The notes beneath the pieces were generated by a model. That model saw only the letters and a program-made list of their open reading frames with translations. It had not been told where the DNA came from and ran no database searches. Shown here in pieces: positions 1-9,604 of a DNA stretch of 64,000 nt (the first letter of the stretch is position 1; the number at the start of each line of letters is the position of its first letter). The translations under genes and the position numbers were made by a program. Source of the stretch: Hyphomicrobiales bacterium (GTDB taxonomy: Bacteria > Pseudomonadota > Alphaproteobacteria > Rhizobiales > Beijerinckiaceae); NCBI GenBank assembly GCA_028869185.1, contig JAGWTA010000004.1, forward strand, positions 62,001 to 126,000. Reading direction: 5' to 3'.

Positions 1-523
1 GCGTTTTCAGCTTCTCGATCAGCGGCGTCACTTCCTTGATCGGCGCGACGCGATCCTGATCGCCGTGAACGAACAGGCCCGAAGAAGGGCAGGGCGCAAG
101 GAATGAAAAATCGAAACGGTTGGCCGGCGGCGCGATGGAAATAAATCCTTCGATTTCAGGGCGGCGCATCAGCAATTGCATGCCGATCCAGGAGCCGAAC
201 GAAACGCCGGCGATCCAGCAGGCGCGCGCTTCCGGGTTGACGGCCTGCGCCCAGTCGAGCGCGGCGGCGGCGTCCGAAAGCTCGCCCTGGCCGTGATCGA
301 ACTCGCCCTGCGACCGGCCGACGCCACGAAAGTTGAACCGCATCACCGAAAAGCCGCGCTCGGCGAAAGCGTAATAGAGATTGTAGACGATCTGGTTGTT
401 CATCGTGCCCCCGAATTGCGGATGGGGATGCAGGATGATCGCAATGGGCGCGCCGCGCGTCTTGGAAGGATGAAAGCGGCCTTCGAGGCGGCCGGCGGGG
501 CCGGTGAAGATAACTTCGGGCAT
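1..523 (-). CDS. Alpha/beta hydrolase, COG2945-like (partial, C-terminus cut by window edge)
   Basis: The minus-strand frame starts at ATG 523 and runs without a stop to base 1, giving about 174 residues. The product has a beta-strand-rich start, an LHPHPQFGG segment near residue 32 that could form the oxyanion region, and a nucleophile elbow GVSFGS at 106-111 (Ser108). A VHGDQDRV segment near the cut end is typical of the strand that carries the catalytic Asp. The catalytic His should lie beyond the window. There is no signal peptide, so a cytosolic serine hydrolase of unknown substrate is likely. The family resembles COG2945 hydrolases of about 210-220 residues, so some 40 residues are missing. 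The hydrolase fold is secure; the substrate is not known. Confidence 0.85.
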   Translation of the reverse strand, partial: MPEVIFTGPAGRLEGRFHPSKTRGAPIAIILHPHPQFGGTMNNQIVYNLYYAFAERGFSVMRFNFRGVGRSQGEFDHGQGELSDAAAALDWAQAVNPEARACWIAGVSFGSWIGMQLLMRRPEIEGFISIAPPANRFDFSFLAPCPSSGLFVHGDQDRVAPIKEVTPLIEKLKT

Positions 524-626
524 TTAGCACTCCGTGGGAAGCGCGGTTTAGCACGGGGCGAGGGGCAAAAAGCAAGCAAAATGCGCCAGAGGCGTGCGAG
601 CGGGCGCATCGCCGCGCGCTATGCGG

Positions 627-1760
627 TCACCGGCGGCCCAGATTGACTTTGGCAATATCGCCGCCCGCCCAGTCCATGACTTTGGGATTCATCGTGCGGA
701 ACCACAGCGGCGGGATCGCCGCCAGCACGAAACAGCCGGGATAGCCGCTCGGCAGGCGCGGCAGATCATCGAAGTCGCGCAGGCACTGATAGGGCCGCAG
801 CGGATTGGCGTGATGATCCGAGTGGCGCTGGAGGTGGAAGGAAACCAGATTGGAGACGATATGGTTCGTGTTCCACGAGTGCCGCGGCGCGACCGCTTCA
901 TAGCGACCGTCGGGCGTCTTCTGGCGCAGCAGGCCGTAATGCTCGACGTAATTGGCCTGCGTCAGCGCATACCAGCCCAGAAAATGATGCAGGACGATGA
1001 ACGGCGCAGCAATCCAGCCGAACAAGGCGATCAGGAGCCCGGCGACGCCGAGCGTCAGCGCATAACCGGCGAGAATTTCGTTGCGCCACGACCAGACCGG
1101 CAGCCCGCGCCGTTGCAGGCGCTCGGCCTCCGTCCGCCAGCCGCGCAGGAAGCACCCCGGCAACTCCCGTCGCGCGAAAGCATAGATGGATTCTCCATAG
1201 CGCGCGCTGGCGGGGTCTTCGGGCGTCGCCACCCACGTGTGATGGCCGCGATTGTGCTCGATGCGGAAATGCGCATAGCCCACCGCGTTATTGGCCAGAA
1301 AGGCGAAAGCCCGGTTCAGCCTGTCGGTCTTGTGGCCAAGCTCGTGCCCGATCAGCAGCACGCCGCCATTGATGACGCCGATGCCGAGCAGCAGCGCGAC
1401 ATAGGACCACCACGGCAGAGCGTTGGCGCCGAGAAACACCACCGTCGCGATGTAATTGATCCATGCGAAAGGCGTGATCAAGCGCACGATGCGCATGTAA
1501 TAGGGATCGGCCTCCATCGCCGCCACTGCTTCGGCCGGCGGGTTGTGTCGGTCCTCGCCGATCAGAGCGTCGAGCAGCGGAATGAGGCCGAAGATGAACA
1601 GCGCCGGGATCAGCGTCGCGCGCGCGTCGCCCGTTTGCGCATAGAGCCAGAAACTGAAGAGCGGGACGATCGGCGGAATGAAGGCGAGCAGCCAAAGATA
1701 GCGCTTGCCGTCGCGATAGGGCGTCGGCGCATCGAGCGCGGCTGTGTCCGACAAAGCCAT
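627..1760 (-). CDS. alkB: AlkB-type alkane 1-monooxygenase (membrane non-haem di-iron)
   Basis: This 377-residue integral membrane protein carries the full AlkB signature: HELGHK (139-144), EHNRGHH (168-174), the HYG motif in NYVEHYGL (270-277) and LQRHSDHHA (310-318). The histidines bind the di-iron centre that hydroxylates the terminal carbon of n-alkanes, with electrons from rubredoxin and rubredoxin reductase. Several hydrophobic segments fall before the first His box and around residues 230-262, as expected for the six-helix fold. Length is normal for the family (about 370-410). No rubredoxin gene, reductase or AlkS-like regulator is adjacent, and there is no C-terminal rubredoxin fusion, so the electron donor must be encoded elsewhere. 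The HYG motif favours AlkB over XylM-like relatives or fatty acid desaturases. Confidence 0.93.
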   Translation of the reverse strand: MALSDTAALDAPTPYRDGKRYLWLLAFIPPIVPLFSFWLYAQTGDARATLIPALFIFGLIPLLDALIGEDRHNPPAEAVAAMEADPYYMRIVRLITPFAWINYIATVVFLGANALPWWSYVALLLGIGVINGGVLLIGHELGHKTDRLNRAFAFLANNAVGYAHFRIEHNRGHHTWVATPEDPASARYGESIYAFARRELPGCFLRGWRTEAERLQRRGLPVWSWRNEILAGYALTLGVAGLLIALFGWIAAPFIVLHHFLGWYALTQANYVEHYGLLRQKTPDGRYEAVAPRHSWNTNHIVSNLVSFHLQRHSDHHANPLRPYQCLRDFDDLPRLPSGYPGCFVLAAIPPLWFRTMNPKVMDWAGGDIAKVNLGRR

Positions 1761-1906
1761 GATCTGCTCCCATGCCGGTTCGCCCGATTGCAGGCCTCCA
1801 GCGCGACAAAGTCAACAGGCGAACTTTGAGGGGAAAACGGCCAGGTCAGGCCTGGGCCAGTCAATCCTGCGATTGTCCTCCATCTCAACGGGGGAAGGGA
1901 GCCGCC

Positions 1907-2242
1907 ATGTTCAACGTCGCTATTGCGGCCGATTGGAAACGCAAGTTCAACGCCGCCATCGACTCCGGCGCGACCATTGATCTGGCGGTGATCGAGCGCA
2001 GCGAACCGGGCGTTCGTTTTCAAGGTCGCGCGCTCGAACGGTATGCCGCATGCGCCGCTTTCGATGATTGCCGCCAGGCGCATGTCGATCTGCAGCGCGC
2101 GGCCCTGCGGATCGGCGAACTCATCAACCGGCAGCAATATGAGGCCGCGGCGGCCGCGCTCGGCCCGCGCGCGCTGTTCGCCGTCGCCGCGCGCCGCGCC
2201 AGACAGGCGCTGGAGCGGCTGGAGGCGGAAGCCGCCGCCTGA
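1907..2242 (+). CDS. Hypothetical alpha-helical protein, 111 aa
   Basis: I do not recognise this family. The start at 1907 is chosen because a purine-rich ribosome site (ggggaaggga) lies just upstream; an in-frame extension back to 1772 has poorer composition. The product is soluble, begins MFNVAIAADWKRK, and is rich in Ala and Arg with predicted helices, including an amphipathic stretch near residues 50-105. There is no signal peptide or membrane segment. Two Cys residues (in AACAAFDDCRQ) are not part of an obvious metal site. It is divergent from alkB and ends directly against the stop of the next, oppositely oriented gene. The Ala/Leu/Arg helices could form a four-helix bundle of the chemoreceptor-sensor kind, but no diagnostic residues support this. 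Confidence 0.6.
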   Translation: MFNVAIAADWKRKFNAAIDSGATIDLAVIERSEPGVRFQGRALERYAACAAFDDCRQAHVDLQRAALRIGELINRQQYEAAAAALGPRALFAVAARRARQALERLEAEAAA

Positions 2243-2731
2243 TTATTGCGGAAAGGGCCGGGGATAGATTTTCAGCATGGCGCGATGGGCTTGCGTGAAA
2301 AGCGGCGCCAGCGCCGCTGGAGCGCCGGGCGCGCAGGTCGAATCCATCGCGCCGCTCGCGCCTTGCAAAGTGATAGTGCGTGCGCCCTCCGTTAGCGTAA
2401 CCGTCTCGCCAACGCCCGGCAGCCGTCGGCGCGCCATGCAGGCGGGGCCATTTTCACGCGCGCCCGCAAGCGCGCGCTGCACGGCGCGGTCGAGCGCGCG
2501 CCGCGCTGTTTCGTCGAGCCTGCCCGCCAGAACGCGCCCATCCGGCGCAGGCCCTGCCGAAAGCCGGCCCGATGCGTTGATGACCGCCCCATAGGCGCCC
2601 TGACAAAAGGCCGGATTCATCGCCTCGCAATGTGATTGCACGCGCACCGTCCAGGCGCCGGCGCGCTCAGCCGCTGCGCCGCACGCGGCCACGGCCAGAA
2701 AAGCAATTGTCGTTTTTCTTGCCGCGCTCAT
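2243..2731 (-). CDS. Secreted hypothetical protein, 162 aa
   Basis: The chosen start (ATG 2731) gives [18 protein letters not shown], a typical Sec signal peptide with a basic N-region, a hydrophobic core and a cleavage region near AERAGA. The upstream in-frame start at 2764 would put 11 extra residues before it. The mature part has five Cys (in [23 protein letters not shown] and DSTCAPG), one of which may be unpaired. An Arg/Ala-rich central part and a short Thr-rich beta segment ([14 protein letters not shown]) follow. This suggests a small periplasmic, disulfide-stabilised protein of unknown function. It abuts the preceding gene tail to tail and is divergent from ilvD, with about 150 bases between the two starts. 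Confidence 0.6.
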   Translation of the reverse strand: MSAARKTTIAFLAVAACGAAAERAGAWTVRVQSHCEAMNPAFCQGAYGAVINASGRLSAGPAPDGRVLAGRLDETARRALDRAVQRALAGARENGPACMARRRLPGVGETVTLTEGARTITLQGASGAMDSTCAPGAPAALAPLFTQAHRAMLKIYPRPFPQ

Positions 2732-2885
2732 GACCAGCTCCGCAAATGCGCCAGCGCGCGCCAAAGCGCGCGCTCTCTTGAGCTATATACCGCAAACAAG
2801 GGGCAGACGATGGCCGCCCGGCGCTTCAAGCCGGCCGGGCTTGACGCGCGTTGCGCAACCCCGATGCTGGCTGCAGGAGGTCGTC

Positions 2886-4739
2886 ATGCCCGAACTACGC
2901 TCGCGAAAGGTGACATTCGGACGAGACGCTGCGGTGCAGCGCTCGCTTTGGCGCGCCACAGGCATGCAGGCGAGCGATTTCGGCAAACCCATCATCGCCA
3001 TCGCCAACAGTTTCACCCAGTTCGTGCCAGGTCACACGCATCTGAAGGATCTGGGCGCGCTCGTCGCATCCGCCATAGCAGGCGCTGGCGGCGTTGGCCG
3101 CGAGTTCAACACGATCGCTGTCGACGACGGCATCGCGATGGGCCACCAGGGCATGCTTTATTCGCTCCCCTCGCGCGAACTGATCGCCGACAGCGTCGAA
3201 TATATGGTCGAGGCCCATTGCGCTGACGCGCTCGTGTGCATTTCGAATTGCGACAAGATTACGCCCGGCATGCTGATGGCGGCGTTGCGGCTCAACATTC
3301 CGACCGTTTTTGTTTCGGGCGGTCCGATGGAAGCCGGCCGCGTCGATACGCGCCGCCTTTCCGCCGCCGAAGCCTATGTCGTCGGCATGACGCCGTCGGC
3401 CAGCGACGCCGATGTCGCGGCTGTCGAGCAGAACGCCTGCCCGACCTGCGGTTCGTGCTCGGGCATGTTCACCGCCAACAGCATGAATTGTCTTGTCGAG
3501 GCGCTGGGTCTGGCGCTGCCCGGAAACGGTTCGCTGCTGGCCACGCACGCCGACCGCCGCGCGCTGTTCGAACAGGCGGGCGCGTTGATCGTCGATCTGG
3601 CGCGTCGTTATTACAAGGAGAACGACAGCGCCGTTCTCCCGCGCGCCATCGCCAGCTTCGCCGCATTCGAAAACGCCATGCGTCTCGATGTGGCGATGGG
3701 CGGCTCGACAAATACGGTGTTGCATCTGCTCGCAGCAGCCCATGAGGCCGATGCGCCGTTCACGATGGCCGACATAGACCGCATCTCGCGTGAAACGCCG
3801 CATCTGTGCAAGGTTTCGCCATCCTCGACGCAATATTTCATGGAGGACGTGCATCGGGCCGGCGGCGTGATGCGACTGCTTGGCGAACTGGATCGCGCCG
3901 GTCTTCTGCACGCCGATTGCCCGACCATTCACGCGCCGAGCATGCGCGTGGCGCTGGAGCAGTGGGACATTGCGCACGCTGTCAGCCCCGATGTCGCGCG
4001 TTTCTACGCAGCAGCGCCGGGCGGCGTTGCCTCTACAACCGCCTTTTCGCAATTCCGCCGCTTCGAAACGCTCGACCGTGACAGCGTCGACGGCTGCATT
4101 CGCGACCGCGCCCATGCCTATGCGCAGGACGGCGGGCTCGCGGTGCTGACCGGCGATCTCGCCCCTGAGGGTTGCGTCGTGAAAACGGCGGGCGTCCCGG
4201 CGGCGCTGCGCCGCTTTTCGGGCCCTGCTCGCGTCGTCGAAAGCGAGAACGATGGGGCGGCCGCCATCCGCGCGGGCGCCGTGCAGCCCGGCGACGTGCT
4301 CGTCGTGCGTTACGAAGGTCCGCGCGGCGGACCCGGCATGCAGGAAATGCTGGCCCTGACCACCGCGCTTCGCGCGCGCGGGCTGGACCAGAGTTGCGCG
4401 CTGGTGACTGACGGGCGATTTTCCGGCGCGACGGCGGGCCTTTCCATCGGCCACGTTTCGCCCGAAGCGGCGGCTGGCGGCGCCATCGCGCTGGTCGAGG
4501 ATGGCGACATCATCGCCGTCGACATCGACGCGCGCACCATCGAATGGCGTGTCGAACCCGCCGAACGCGACCGTCGCGCAGCGGCGATGCGCGCAGCCGG
4601 CGCCAGAGCATGGAAGCCGAAACGCAATCGCCCCGTTTCGGTGGCGTTGCGCCATTACGCCTTGACGGCGACCTCCGCTTCGCGCGGCGGCGTGCGCGAT
4701 GTGGCTGCGGCGGAAGCAGCCCTCGCTCGGCGGAACTGA
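2886..4739 (+). CDS. ilvD: Dihydroxy-acid dehydratase, [4Fe-4S] type
   Basis: IlvD dehydrates 2,3-dihydroxy-isovalerate and 2,3-dihydroxy-3-methylvalerate to the 2-keto acids in valine, leucine and isoleucine synthesis. The start at 2886 follows a strong aggagg site and gives 617 residues, almost the length of the E. coli enzyme (616). Visible signatures are SNCDKITPG (Cys122) and [11 protein letters not shown] (Cys185, 188, 191), with the Mg-binding VDDGIAMGH at about 79-87. The segment FVPGHTHL lacks the extra Cys (PCN motif) of the oxygen-stable [2Fe-2S] enzymes, so this should be the oxygen-labile cluster form. Its stop is 37 bases before the first gene of the suf operon, which suggests cotranscription with the machinery that supplies its cluster. 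The long open frames on the opposite strand are composition artefacts. Confidence 0.96.
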   Translation: MPELRSRKVTFGRDAAVQRSLWRATGMQASDFGKPIIAIANSFTQFVPGHTHLKDLGALVASAIAGAGGVGREFNTIAVDDGIAMGHQGMLYSLPSRELIADSVEYMVEAHCADALVCISNCDKITPGMLMAALRLNIPTVFVSGGPMEAGRVDTRRLSAAEAYVVGMTPSASDADVAAVEQNACPTCGSCSGMFTANSMNCLVEALGLALPGNGSLLATHADRRALFEQAGALIVDLARRYYKENDSAVLPRAIASFAAFENAMRLDVAMGGSTNTVLHLLAAAHEADAPFTMADIDRISRETPHLCKVSPSSTQYFMEDVHRAGGVMRLLGELDRAGLLHADCPTIHAPSMRVALEQWDIAHAVSPDVARFYAAAPGGVASTTAFSQFRRFETLDRDSVDGCIRDRAHAYAQDGGLAVLTGDLAPEGCVVKTAGVPAALRRFSGPARVVESENDGAAAIRAGAVQPGDVLVVRYEGPRGGPGMQEMLALTTALRARGLDQSCALVTDGRFSGATAGLSIGHVSPEAAAGGAIALVEDGDIIAVDIDARTIEWRVEPAERDRRAAAMRAAGARAWKPKRNRPVSVALRHYALTATSASRGGVRDVAAAEAALARRN

Positions 4740-4776
4740 CGTTTCGCATTGCGCACGCCATGCGTTAAACAGCGCC

Positions 4777-5916
4777 ATGTCCCGCCGCTATCTCGACCAT
4801 AACGCCACAGCGCCGCTGCGCCCGCAGGCGCGCGAAGCGATGCTTGCGGCGCTTGGGCAGACCGGCAACGCCTCGTCCATTCACGCCGAAGGGCGCGCGG
4901 CTCGCGCCGTGATCGAGAACGCGCGCGCCGATGTCGCCGCGCTTGTCGGAGCGCCTGCGCGCAATGTCATTTTCACATCCGGCGCGACAGAGGCGCTGGC
5001 TTTGGCGTTGCGCCCGCACTGGCGGCGCGGCGCGGCGCCTGCGCCGCAGCGCCTCGTCATCGGCGCAACCGAGCACCCGGCCGTCTTCGCCGCGCATGAA
5101 TTTGCGCAGGCGCAGGAAAACCCGGTCGATGCGCGCGGGCTGTTCGACGCCGCCGCGCTGGACCAAGCGCTCGCGCCCGGCCAAGGGGCCGCGATGCTTG
5201 CGCTGCAGGCTGCAAACAGCGAAACCGGCGTGCTGCAACCCTTGGGCGGCGTCGGCGAGCGCGTGCGCGCGGCAGGCGGTCTCATGGTGTGCGACGCGGT
5301 TCAGGCGGCAGGCCGCACGCCCTGCGATTTTATCGCAACTGGCGCCGATTTTCTGATCCTCTCGTCGCACAAGATCGGCGGGCCGCAGGGCGCCGGCGCG
5401 CTGATCCTGTCGGACCTGGCCCTTGCCTGCGACCGGCCTCTTCTGCGGGGCGGCGGGCAGGAGCGGGGCCTGCGCGGCGGCACGGAAAATGTGGCGGCCA
5501 TCGCCGGGTTTGGCGCAGCCGCCCGCGCGGCTCTGGCCGGTCAGGCGACCGAGACGGCGCGGCTTGGCGAACTGCGCGACCTGTTCGAGCGCGGCCTGCG
5601 CGACGCTGCGCCCGACACGGTCATCTTCGGCGAGGGCGCGCCGCGCCTGCCCAACACCAGCGCCTTCGCCATCCCCGGCGTTGCCGCCGAGAAGATGTTG
5701 ATTGCGCTGGATCTTGCCGGTGTGGCGCTCTCTTCGGGCTCTGCCTGCTCGTCCGGGAAGGTGCGCGGCTCGCATGTTTTGGCGGCGATGCGCACCCCTG
5801 AAAATCTCGCGTCCTGCGCCCTGCGCGCTTCTTTCGGCTGGGATTCGGCGCGCGAGGACGCAGAAATGGCCGTTGCGGCGATTTCGCGCGCCATTTCGCG
5901 GCTTCGGCGCGGTTGA
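4777..5916 (+). CDS. Cysteine desulfurase, IscS/NifS-like, first gene of suf operon
   Basis: This class V PLP enzyme of 379 residues releases sulfur from cysteine for Fe-S cluster assembly. The PLP lysine is Lys199 in SSHKIGGPQG and the sulfur-accepting Cys is Cys324 in SSGSACSSGKV, in the flexible loop that marks the IscS/NifS group. HAEGRAAR near 36-43 and the aspartate in VCDAVQ match PLP-site segments. The start at ATG 4777 gives MSRRYLDHNATAPLRP, the usual N-terminus of the family. The operon also encodes a SufS (at 9.6 kb), so two desulfurases share one transcript, an arrangement common in alphaproteobacterial suf loci. No IscR or RirA gene precedes it; ilvD takes that position. Confidence 0.93.
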   Translation: MSRRYLDHNATAPLRPQAREAMLAALGQTGNASSIHAEGRAARAVIENARADVAALVGAPARNVIFTSGATEALALALRPHWRRGAAPAPQRLVIGATEHPAVFAAHEFAQAQENPVDARGLFDAAALDQALAPGQGAAMLALQAANSETGVLQPLGGVGERVRAAGGLMVCDAVQAAGRTPCDFIATGADFLILSSHKIGGPQGAGALILSDLALACDRPLLRGGGQERGLRGGTENVAAIAGFGAAARAALAGQATETARLGELRDLFERGLRDAAPDTVIFGEGAPRLPNTSAFAIPGVAAEKMLIALDLAGVALSSGSACSSGKVRGSHVLAAMRTPENLASCALRASFGWDSAREDAEMAVAAISRAISRLRRG

Positions 5917-5996
5917 ACCAGCCCGCGCAAGAGGCTACATATTGGGCTGACTCACGGACCGGCGGGCCTTGAACCCGCGCAGGGCAGGAGCTTGAG

Positions 5997-7466
5997 ATGG
6001 CTGCGGTTCAGGAAACCGTCGATCGCGTCAAGGCGATCGACGTGGATGCGTACAAATATGGCTTCGTCACCGACATCGAGTCGGAACTCGCCCCCAAAGG
6101 GCTGAACGAAGACATCGTTCGCTTTATTTCAGCGCGCAAGAACGAACCTGAATGGCTGACGCAATGGCGTCTGGACGCCTATCGGCGCTGGCTGACCATG
6201 CGCGAGCCGACATGGGCGCGCGTCCATTACAAGCCGATCGACTTTCAGGATCTCCATTATTACGCCGCGCCGAAATCGACTCCCGGCCCAAAATCGCTCG
6301 ACGAGGTCGATCCCGAACTCCTGCGCACCTACGAGAAACTCGGCATTCCTCTGCGCGAACAGGAATTGCTGGCTGGCGTGCAGACCTCGAAAGTTGCGGT
6401 GGACGCGGTTTTCGACAGCGTGTCCGTCGCCACCACGTTCAAGGCCGAACTGGCCAAGGCCGGCGTGATTTTCTGTCCGATTTCCGAAGCCGTGCATTCG
6501 CATCCAGAACTCGTTCAGAAATATCTCGGCTCGGTTGTGCCGGTCACTGACAATTTTTACGCCACACTGAACTCGGCCGTCTTCTCGGATGGCTCCTTCG
6601 TCTACATTCCGCCGGGCGTGCGCTGCCCGATGGAGCTGTCGACCTATTTCCGCATCAACGAGAAAAAGACCGGCCAGTTCGAGCGCACGCTCATCATCGC
6701 CGACAAGGGCTCCTACGTTTCCTATCTGGAGGGCTGCACGGCGCCCCAGCGCGACGAAAACCAGTTGCACGCCGCCGTTGTCGAACTCATCGCGCTCGAC
6801 GACGCCGAGATCAAATATTCCACCGTGCAGAACTGGTATCCTGGCGACGCCGAGGGCAGGGGCGGCATTTACAATTTCGTCACCAAACGCGGCGACTGCC
6901 GCGGGCCGCGCTCCAAAATCTCATGGACGCAGGTCGAAACCGGCTCGGCGATCACGTGGAAATATCCCTCCTGCATCCTGCGCGGCGATGAATCGCGCGG
7001 CGAGTTTTATTCGATCGCCATTTCCAACGGCTATCAGCAGGTGGACAGCGGCACGAAGATGATCCATCTCGGCAAGAACACGACGAGCCGCATCATCTCC
7101 AAGGGCATTTCGGCTGGCCGCTCCAACAACACCTACCGCGGCCAGGTGAGCGCGCATCGCAAGGCGTCGGGCGCGCGCAATTTCACCAACTGCGACTCGC
7201 TGCTCATCGGCCATGACTGCGGCGCGCACACCGTGCCCTATATCGAAAGCAAGAACGCGACCGCCGTTTTCGAACACGAGGCGACCACCTCGAAAATTTC
7301 CGAAGACCAGCTGTTCTATTGCATGCAGCGCGGCCTTTCGGCGGAAGAGGCGACAGCGCTCATCGTCAATGGCTTCGTGCGCGACGTTCTCCAGCAATTG
7401 CCGATGGAATTTGCCGTCGAAGCGCAAAAGCTCATCTCGATTTCGCTCGAGGGGAGCGTTGGGTGA
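5997..7466 (+). CDS. sufB: Fe-S cluster scaffold SufB
   Basis: SufB is the scaffold subunit of the SufBC2D complex, where sulfur from SufS and iron are built into a cluster. The protein has 489 residues, matching the family, and starts [17 protein letters not shown] at ATG 5997 behind agggcaggag. Conserved stretches include [29 protein letters not shown] and the C-terminal [17 protein letters not shown], which is diagnostic of SufB/SufD. The acceptor Cys residues lie in the central beta-helix; [11 protein letters not shown] near the C-terminal third is a good candidate. It sits 80 bases after the desulfurase and 81 before sufC. Identification is secure. Confidence 0.98.
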   Translation: MAAVQETVDRVKAIDVDAYKYGFVTDIESELAPKGLNEDIVRFISARKNEPEWLTQWRLDAYRRWLTMREPTWARVHYKPIDFQDLHYYAAPKSTPGPKSLDEVDPELLRTYEKLGIPLREQELLAGVQTSKVAVDAVFDSVSVATTFKAELAKAGVIFCPISEAVHSHPELVQKYLGSVVPVTDNFYATLNSAVFSDGSFVYIPPGVRCPMELSTYFRINEKKTGQFERTLIIADKGSYVSYLEGCTAPQRDENQLHAAVVELIALDDAEIKYSTVQNWYPGDAEGRGGIYNFVTKRGDCRGPRSKISWTQVETGSAITWKYPSCILRGDESRGEFYSIAISNGYQQVDSGTKMIHLGKNTTSRIISKGISAGRSNNTYRGQVSAHRKASGARNFTNCDSLLIGHDCGAHTVPYIESKNATAVFEHEATTSKISEDQLFYCMQRGLSAEEATALIVNGFVRDVLQQLPMEFAVEAQKLISISLEGSVG

Positions 7467-7547
7467 ACGGGGCCTCAGCCTCCACCGAATTTCATGCGAT
7501 CTAGCGCTGGCGTTTGTGCAAGCGATCTCGAACAAGAAGTGACCGCA

Positions 7548-8297
7548 ATGCTCGAAATCAAGAATCTTCACGCCTCTATCGGCGACAAGAAAATCCTCGA
7601 CGGACTGACGCTTACCGTAAAGAAGGGCGAAGTCGCCGCCATCATGGGGCCGAACGGCTCCGGCAAGTCGACCTTGTCCTATGTCATTTCCGGGCGCGAG
7701 GACTACACCGTCACGCAGGGCGAAGTGCTGCTCGACGGCGTCAACCTGCTCGACATGGACGCGAGCGAGCGCGCTAACGCCGGCGTGTTCCTGGCCTTTC
7801 AATATCCGCTCGAGATCCCCGGCGTCGCCACGATGACCTTCCTCAAGGCGGCGATGAATGCGCACGCGCGCGCTAACGGCCAGAGCGAATTGCAGACGCC
7901 CGATTTCATGCGTCGTGTGCGCGAGGCGGCGCAAAAACTTGGCGTCAGCCAGGACATGCTGAAGCGCCCGCTCAACGTCGGCTTTTCCGGCGGCGAGAAG
8001 AAGCGCATGGAAATCCTGCAAATGGCGCTGCTGCAACCCAAGCTCGGCATTCTCGACGAGACCGATTCCGGTCTCGACATCGACGCATTGCGCGTCGTTT
8101 CCGAAGGCGTGAACGCGTTGCGCGCGCCCGACCGCGCCTTCCTCGTTATCACGCATTACCAGCGACTGCTGGATTACATCAAACCGGACACCGTGCATGT
8201 GATGGCGCGCGGCCGTATCGTGAAAACGGGTGGACCGGAACTCGCGCTCGAGCTCGAAAAAAGCGGTTACAAGGATTACGTCGGAGAAGCCGCGTGA
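7548..8297 (+). CDS. sufC: Fe-S assembly ATPase SufC
   Basis: SufC is the ABC-type ATPase that drives conformational change in SufBC2D; it is cytosolic and not a transporter. The product has 249 residues from ATG 7548. Walker A GPNGSGKST is at 34-42, the Q-loop lies in AFQYPLEIPG, the signature is SGGEKKRMEI, and the Walker B/D-loop region LDETDSGLDID carries the SufC-specific spacing. Upstream in-frame codons at 7494 add a weakly coding extension without a ribosome site, so the later ATG is preferred. Its stop overlaps the GTG start of sufD (GTGA), implying translational coupling. Confidence 0.97.
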   Translation: MLEIKNLHASIGDKKILDGLTLTVKKGEVAAIMGPNGSGKSTLSYVISGREDYTVTQGEVLLDGVNLLDMDASERANAGVFLAFQYPLEIPGVATMTFLKAAMNAHARANGQSELQTPDFMRRVREAAQKLGVSQDMLKRPLNVGFSGGEKKRMEILQMALLQPKLGILDETDSGLDIDALRVVSEGVNALRAPDRAFLVITHYQRLLDYIKPDTVHVMARGRIVKTGGPELALELEKSGYKDYVGEAA

Positions 8298-9604
8298 CCC
8301 TGCAGCGAACGTCCGCCGAAGCGGCGCTGGCCGCCGATTACGCCGCCCGCCGCCCGGTTTTGTTCGGCGCGACCAAGATGCGCGACGACGCGATGGCGCG
8401 CTTTCTGGAAGCCGGATTGCCCAACCGGCGCGTCGAGGAATGGCATTACACCGATCTGCGCGCCCGCATGAACGAGGCCGCGCCGCTGCGCAGCGCCGAC
8501 GCGGCCGCAATCGGCGCCGCCAGGGAGCGGCTGACGAGCCTCGAACTTGGCGAAGCGATCGTCGTGGTCATGCTCGATGGCGAGTTTAACCTCGGCCTGT
8601 CCTCGATTGGCGCGCGCCCGCAAGGCGTCGAGATCGGCTCGCTGGCGACCGCGTTGCTCGATCCCGCCAATGCCGATCTCATTGCGCCGCCCGGTCTTGG
8701 CGAAGCCGATTCCATCGTCTCGCTCAACGCCGCATTCGTACAGGGCGGCGCCTTCATCCGCATTCCCGCAAACATGCGGGTCGAGCGCCCTATTGCGCTG
8801 GTCAATCTTCTCTCCGGCGGCCCGCGCCATGCCGCTTACACACGCTCCTTCATCGAACTTGGCGTCGGCGCATCCGCGACGGTCTGGGAGATTTCCGAAA
8901 ATTCCGGCGGCGAAACGCAGGCCAACGATGCGCTCGTCATCAAGCTCGGCGATCTGGCCGAATGCGATCACATTGCACAGGTCCATCATCGCGGCGAGAA
9001 ATCGATTGCTGTGCACACGCTGCTGGCCACGATGGGCCGCAGCGCGCGCTTCGATTCCTTCGCGCTGGTCAAGGACACGGGCTTCGTGCGCCGCCAGATG
9101 TTCGCGCGGCTGGAGCGCGAGGAGAGCCACATCGGTCTGCGCGGCCTCTCGCTTCTGCGCGGCGAAGAACACGCCGACACGACCCTGGTGATCGATCACG
9201 CAGCCGGCCATTGCGAGAGCCGCGAATTCTATCGCACCATTCTGGACGGTTCCGCGACCGGCGTTTTTCAGGGCAAGGTCTGCGTGCGGCAGGGCGCGCA
9301 GAAAACCGACGGGGGCATGAAAAGCCAGGCGTTGATGCTCTCCGACGATGCTACGATGTACAACAAGCCGGAGCTGGAAATTTTCGCCGACGATGTCGTC
9401 TGCGGCCACGGCGCGACGGTCGGCCAACTCGACGACAACCAGATTTTCTATCTGCAGTCGCGCGGTCTCTCGCGCGCCGAGGCGCAGAGCATGCTTTTGC
9501 AGGCCTTTGCGCAGGAGGCGCTCGATCACATCGCCGACGAGACGTTGCGCGAACGCTTCGCCAGCGAGGCGCACGCCTGGCTTTCGATGCGGAGCAAGGC
9601 ATGA
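8294..9604 (+). CDS. sufD: Fe-S assembly protein SufD
   Basis: SufD is the SufB paralogue that completes the SufBC2D scaffold and helps iron acquisition. The protein has 436 residues and begins at GTG 8294, overlapping the sufC stop by four bases. Near the N-terminus NRRVEEWHYTDL is the classic SufD motif for the region preceding the beta-helix. The C-terminal part contains ADDVVCGHGATVGQLDDNQ, with the conserved His and the helix that binds SufC. Sequence outside the core is more divergent than SufB, as is normal. It ends in an ATGA overlap with sufS. Confidence 0.96.
   Translation: MTLQRTSAEAALAADYAARRPVLFGATKMRDDAMARFLEAGLPNRRVEEWHYTDLRARMNEAAPLRSADAAAIGAARERLTSLELGEAIVVVMLDGEFNLGLSSIGARPQGVEIGSLATALLDPANADLIAPPGLGEADSIVSLNAAFVQGGAFIRIPANMRVERPIALVNLLSGGPRHAAYTRSFIELGVGASATVWEISENSGGETQANDALVIKLGDLAECDHIAQVHHRGEKSIAVHTLLATMGRSARFDSFALVKDTGFVRRQMFARLEREESHIGLRGLSLLRGEEHADTTLVIDHAAGHCESREFYRTILDGSATGVFQGKVCVRQGAQKTDGGMKSQALMLSDDATMYNKPELEIFADDVVCGHGATVGQLDDNQIFYLQSRGLSRAEAQSMLLQAFAQEALDHIADETLRERFASEAHAWLSMRSKA

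Noticed and set aside
2895-4778. Long open frame of 627 codons antisense to ilvD
   Set aside because: It mirrors the codon bias of ilvD, has no ribosome site or family resemblance and contains repeated Arg/His/Gln-rich runs typical of antisense GC shadows.
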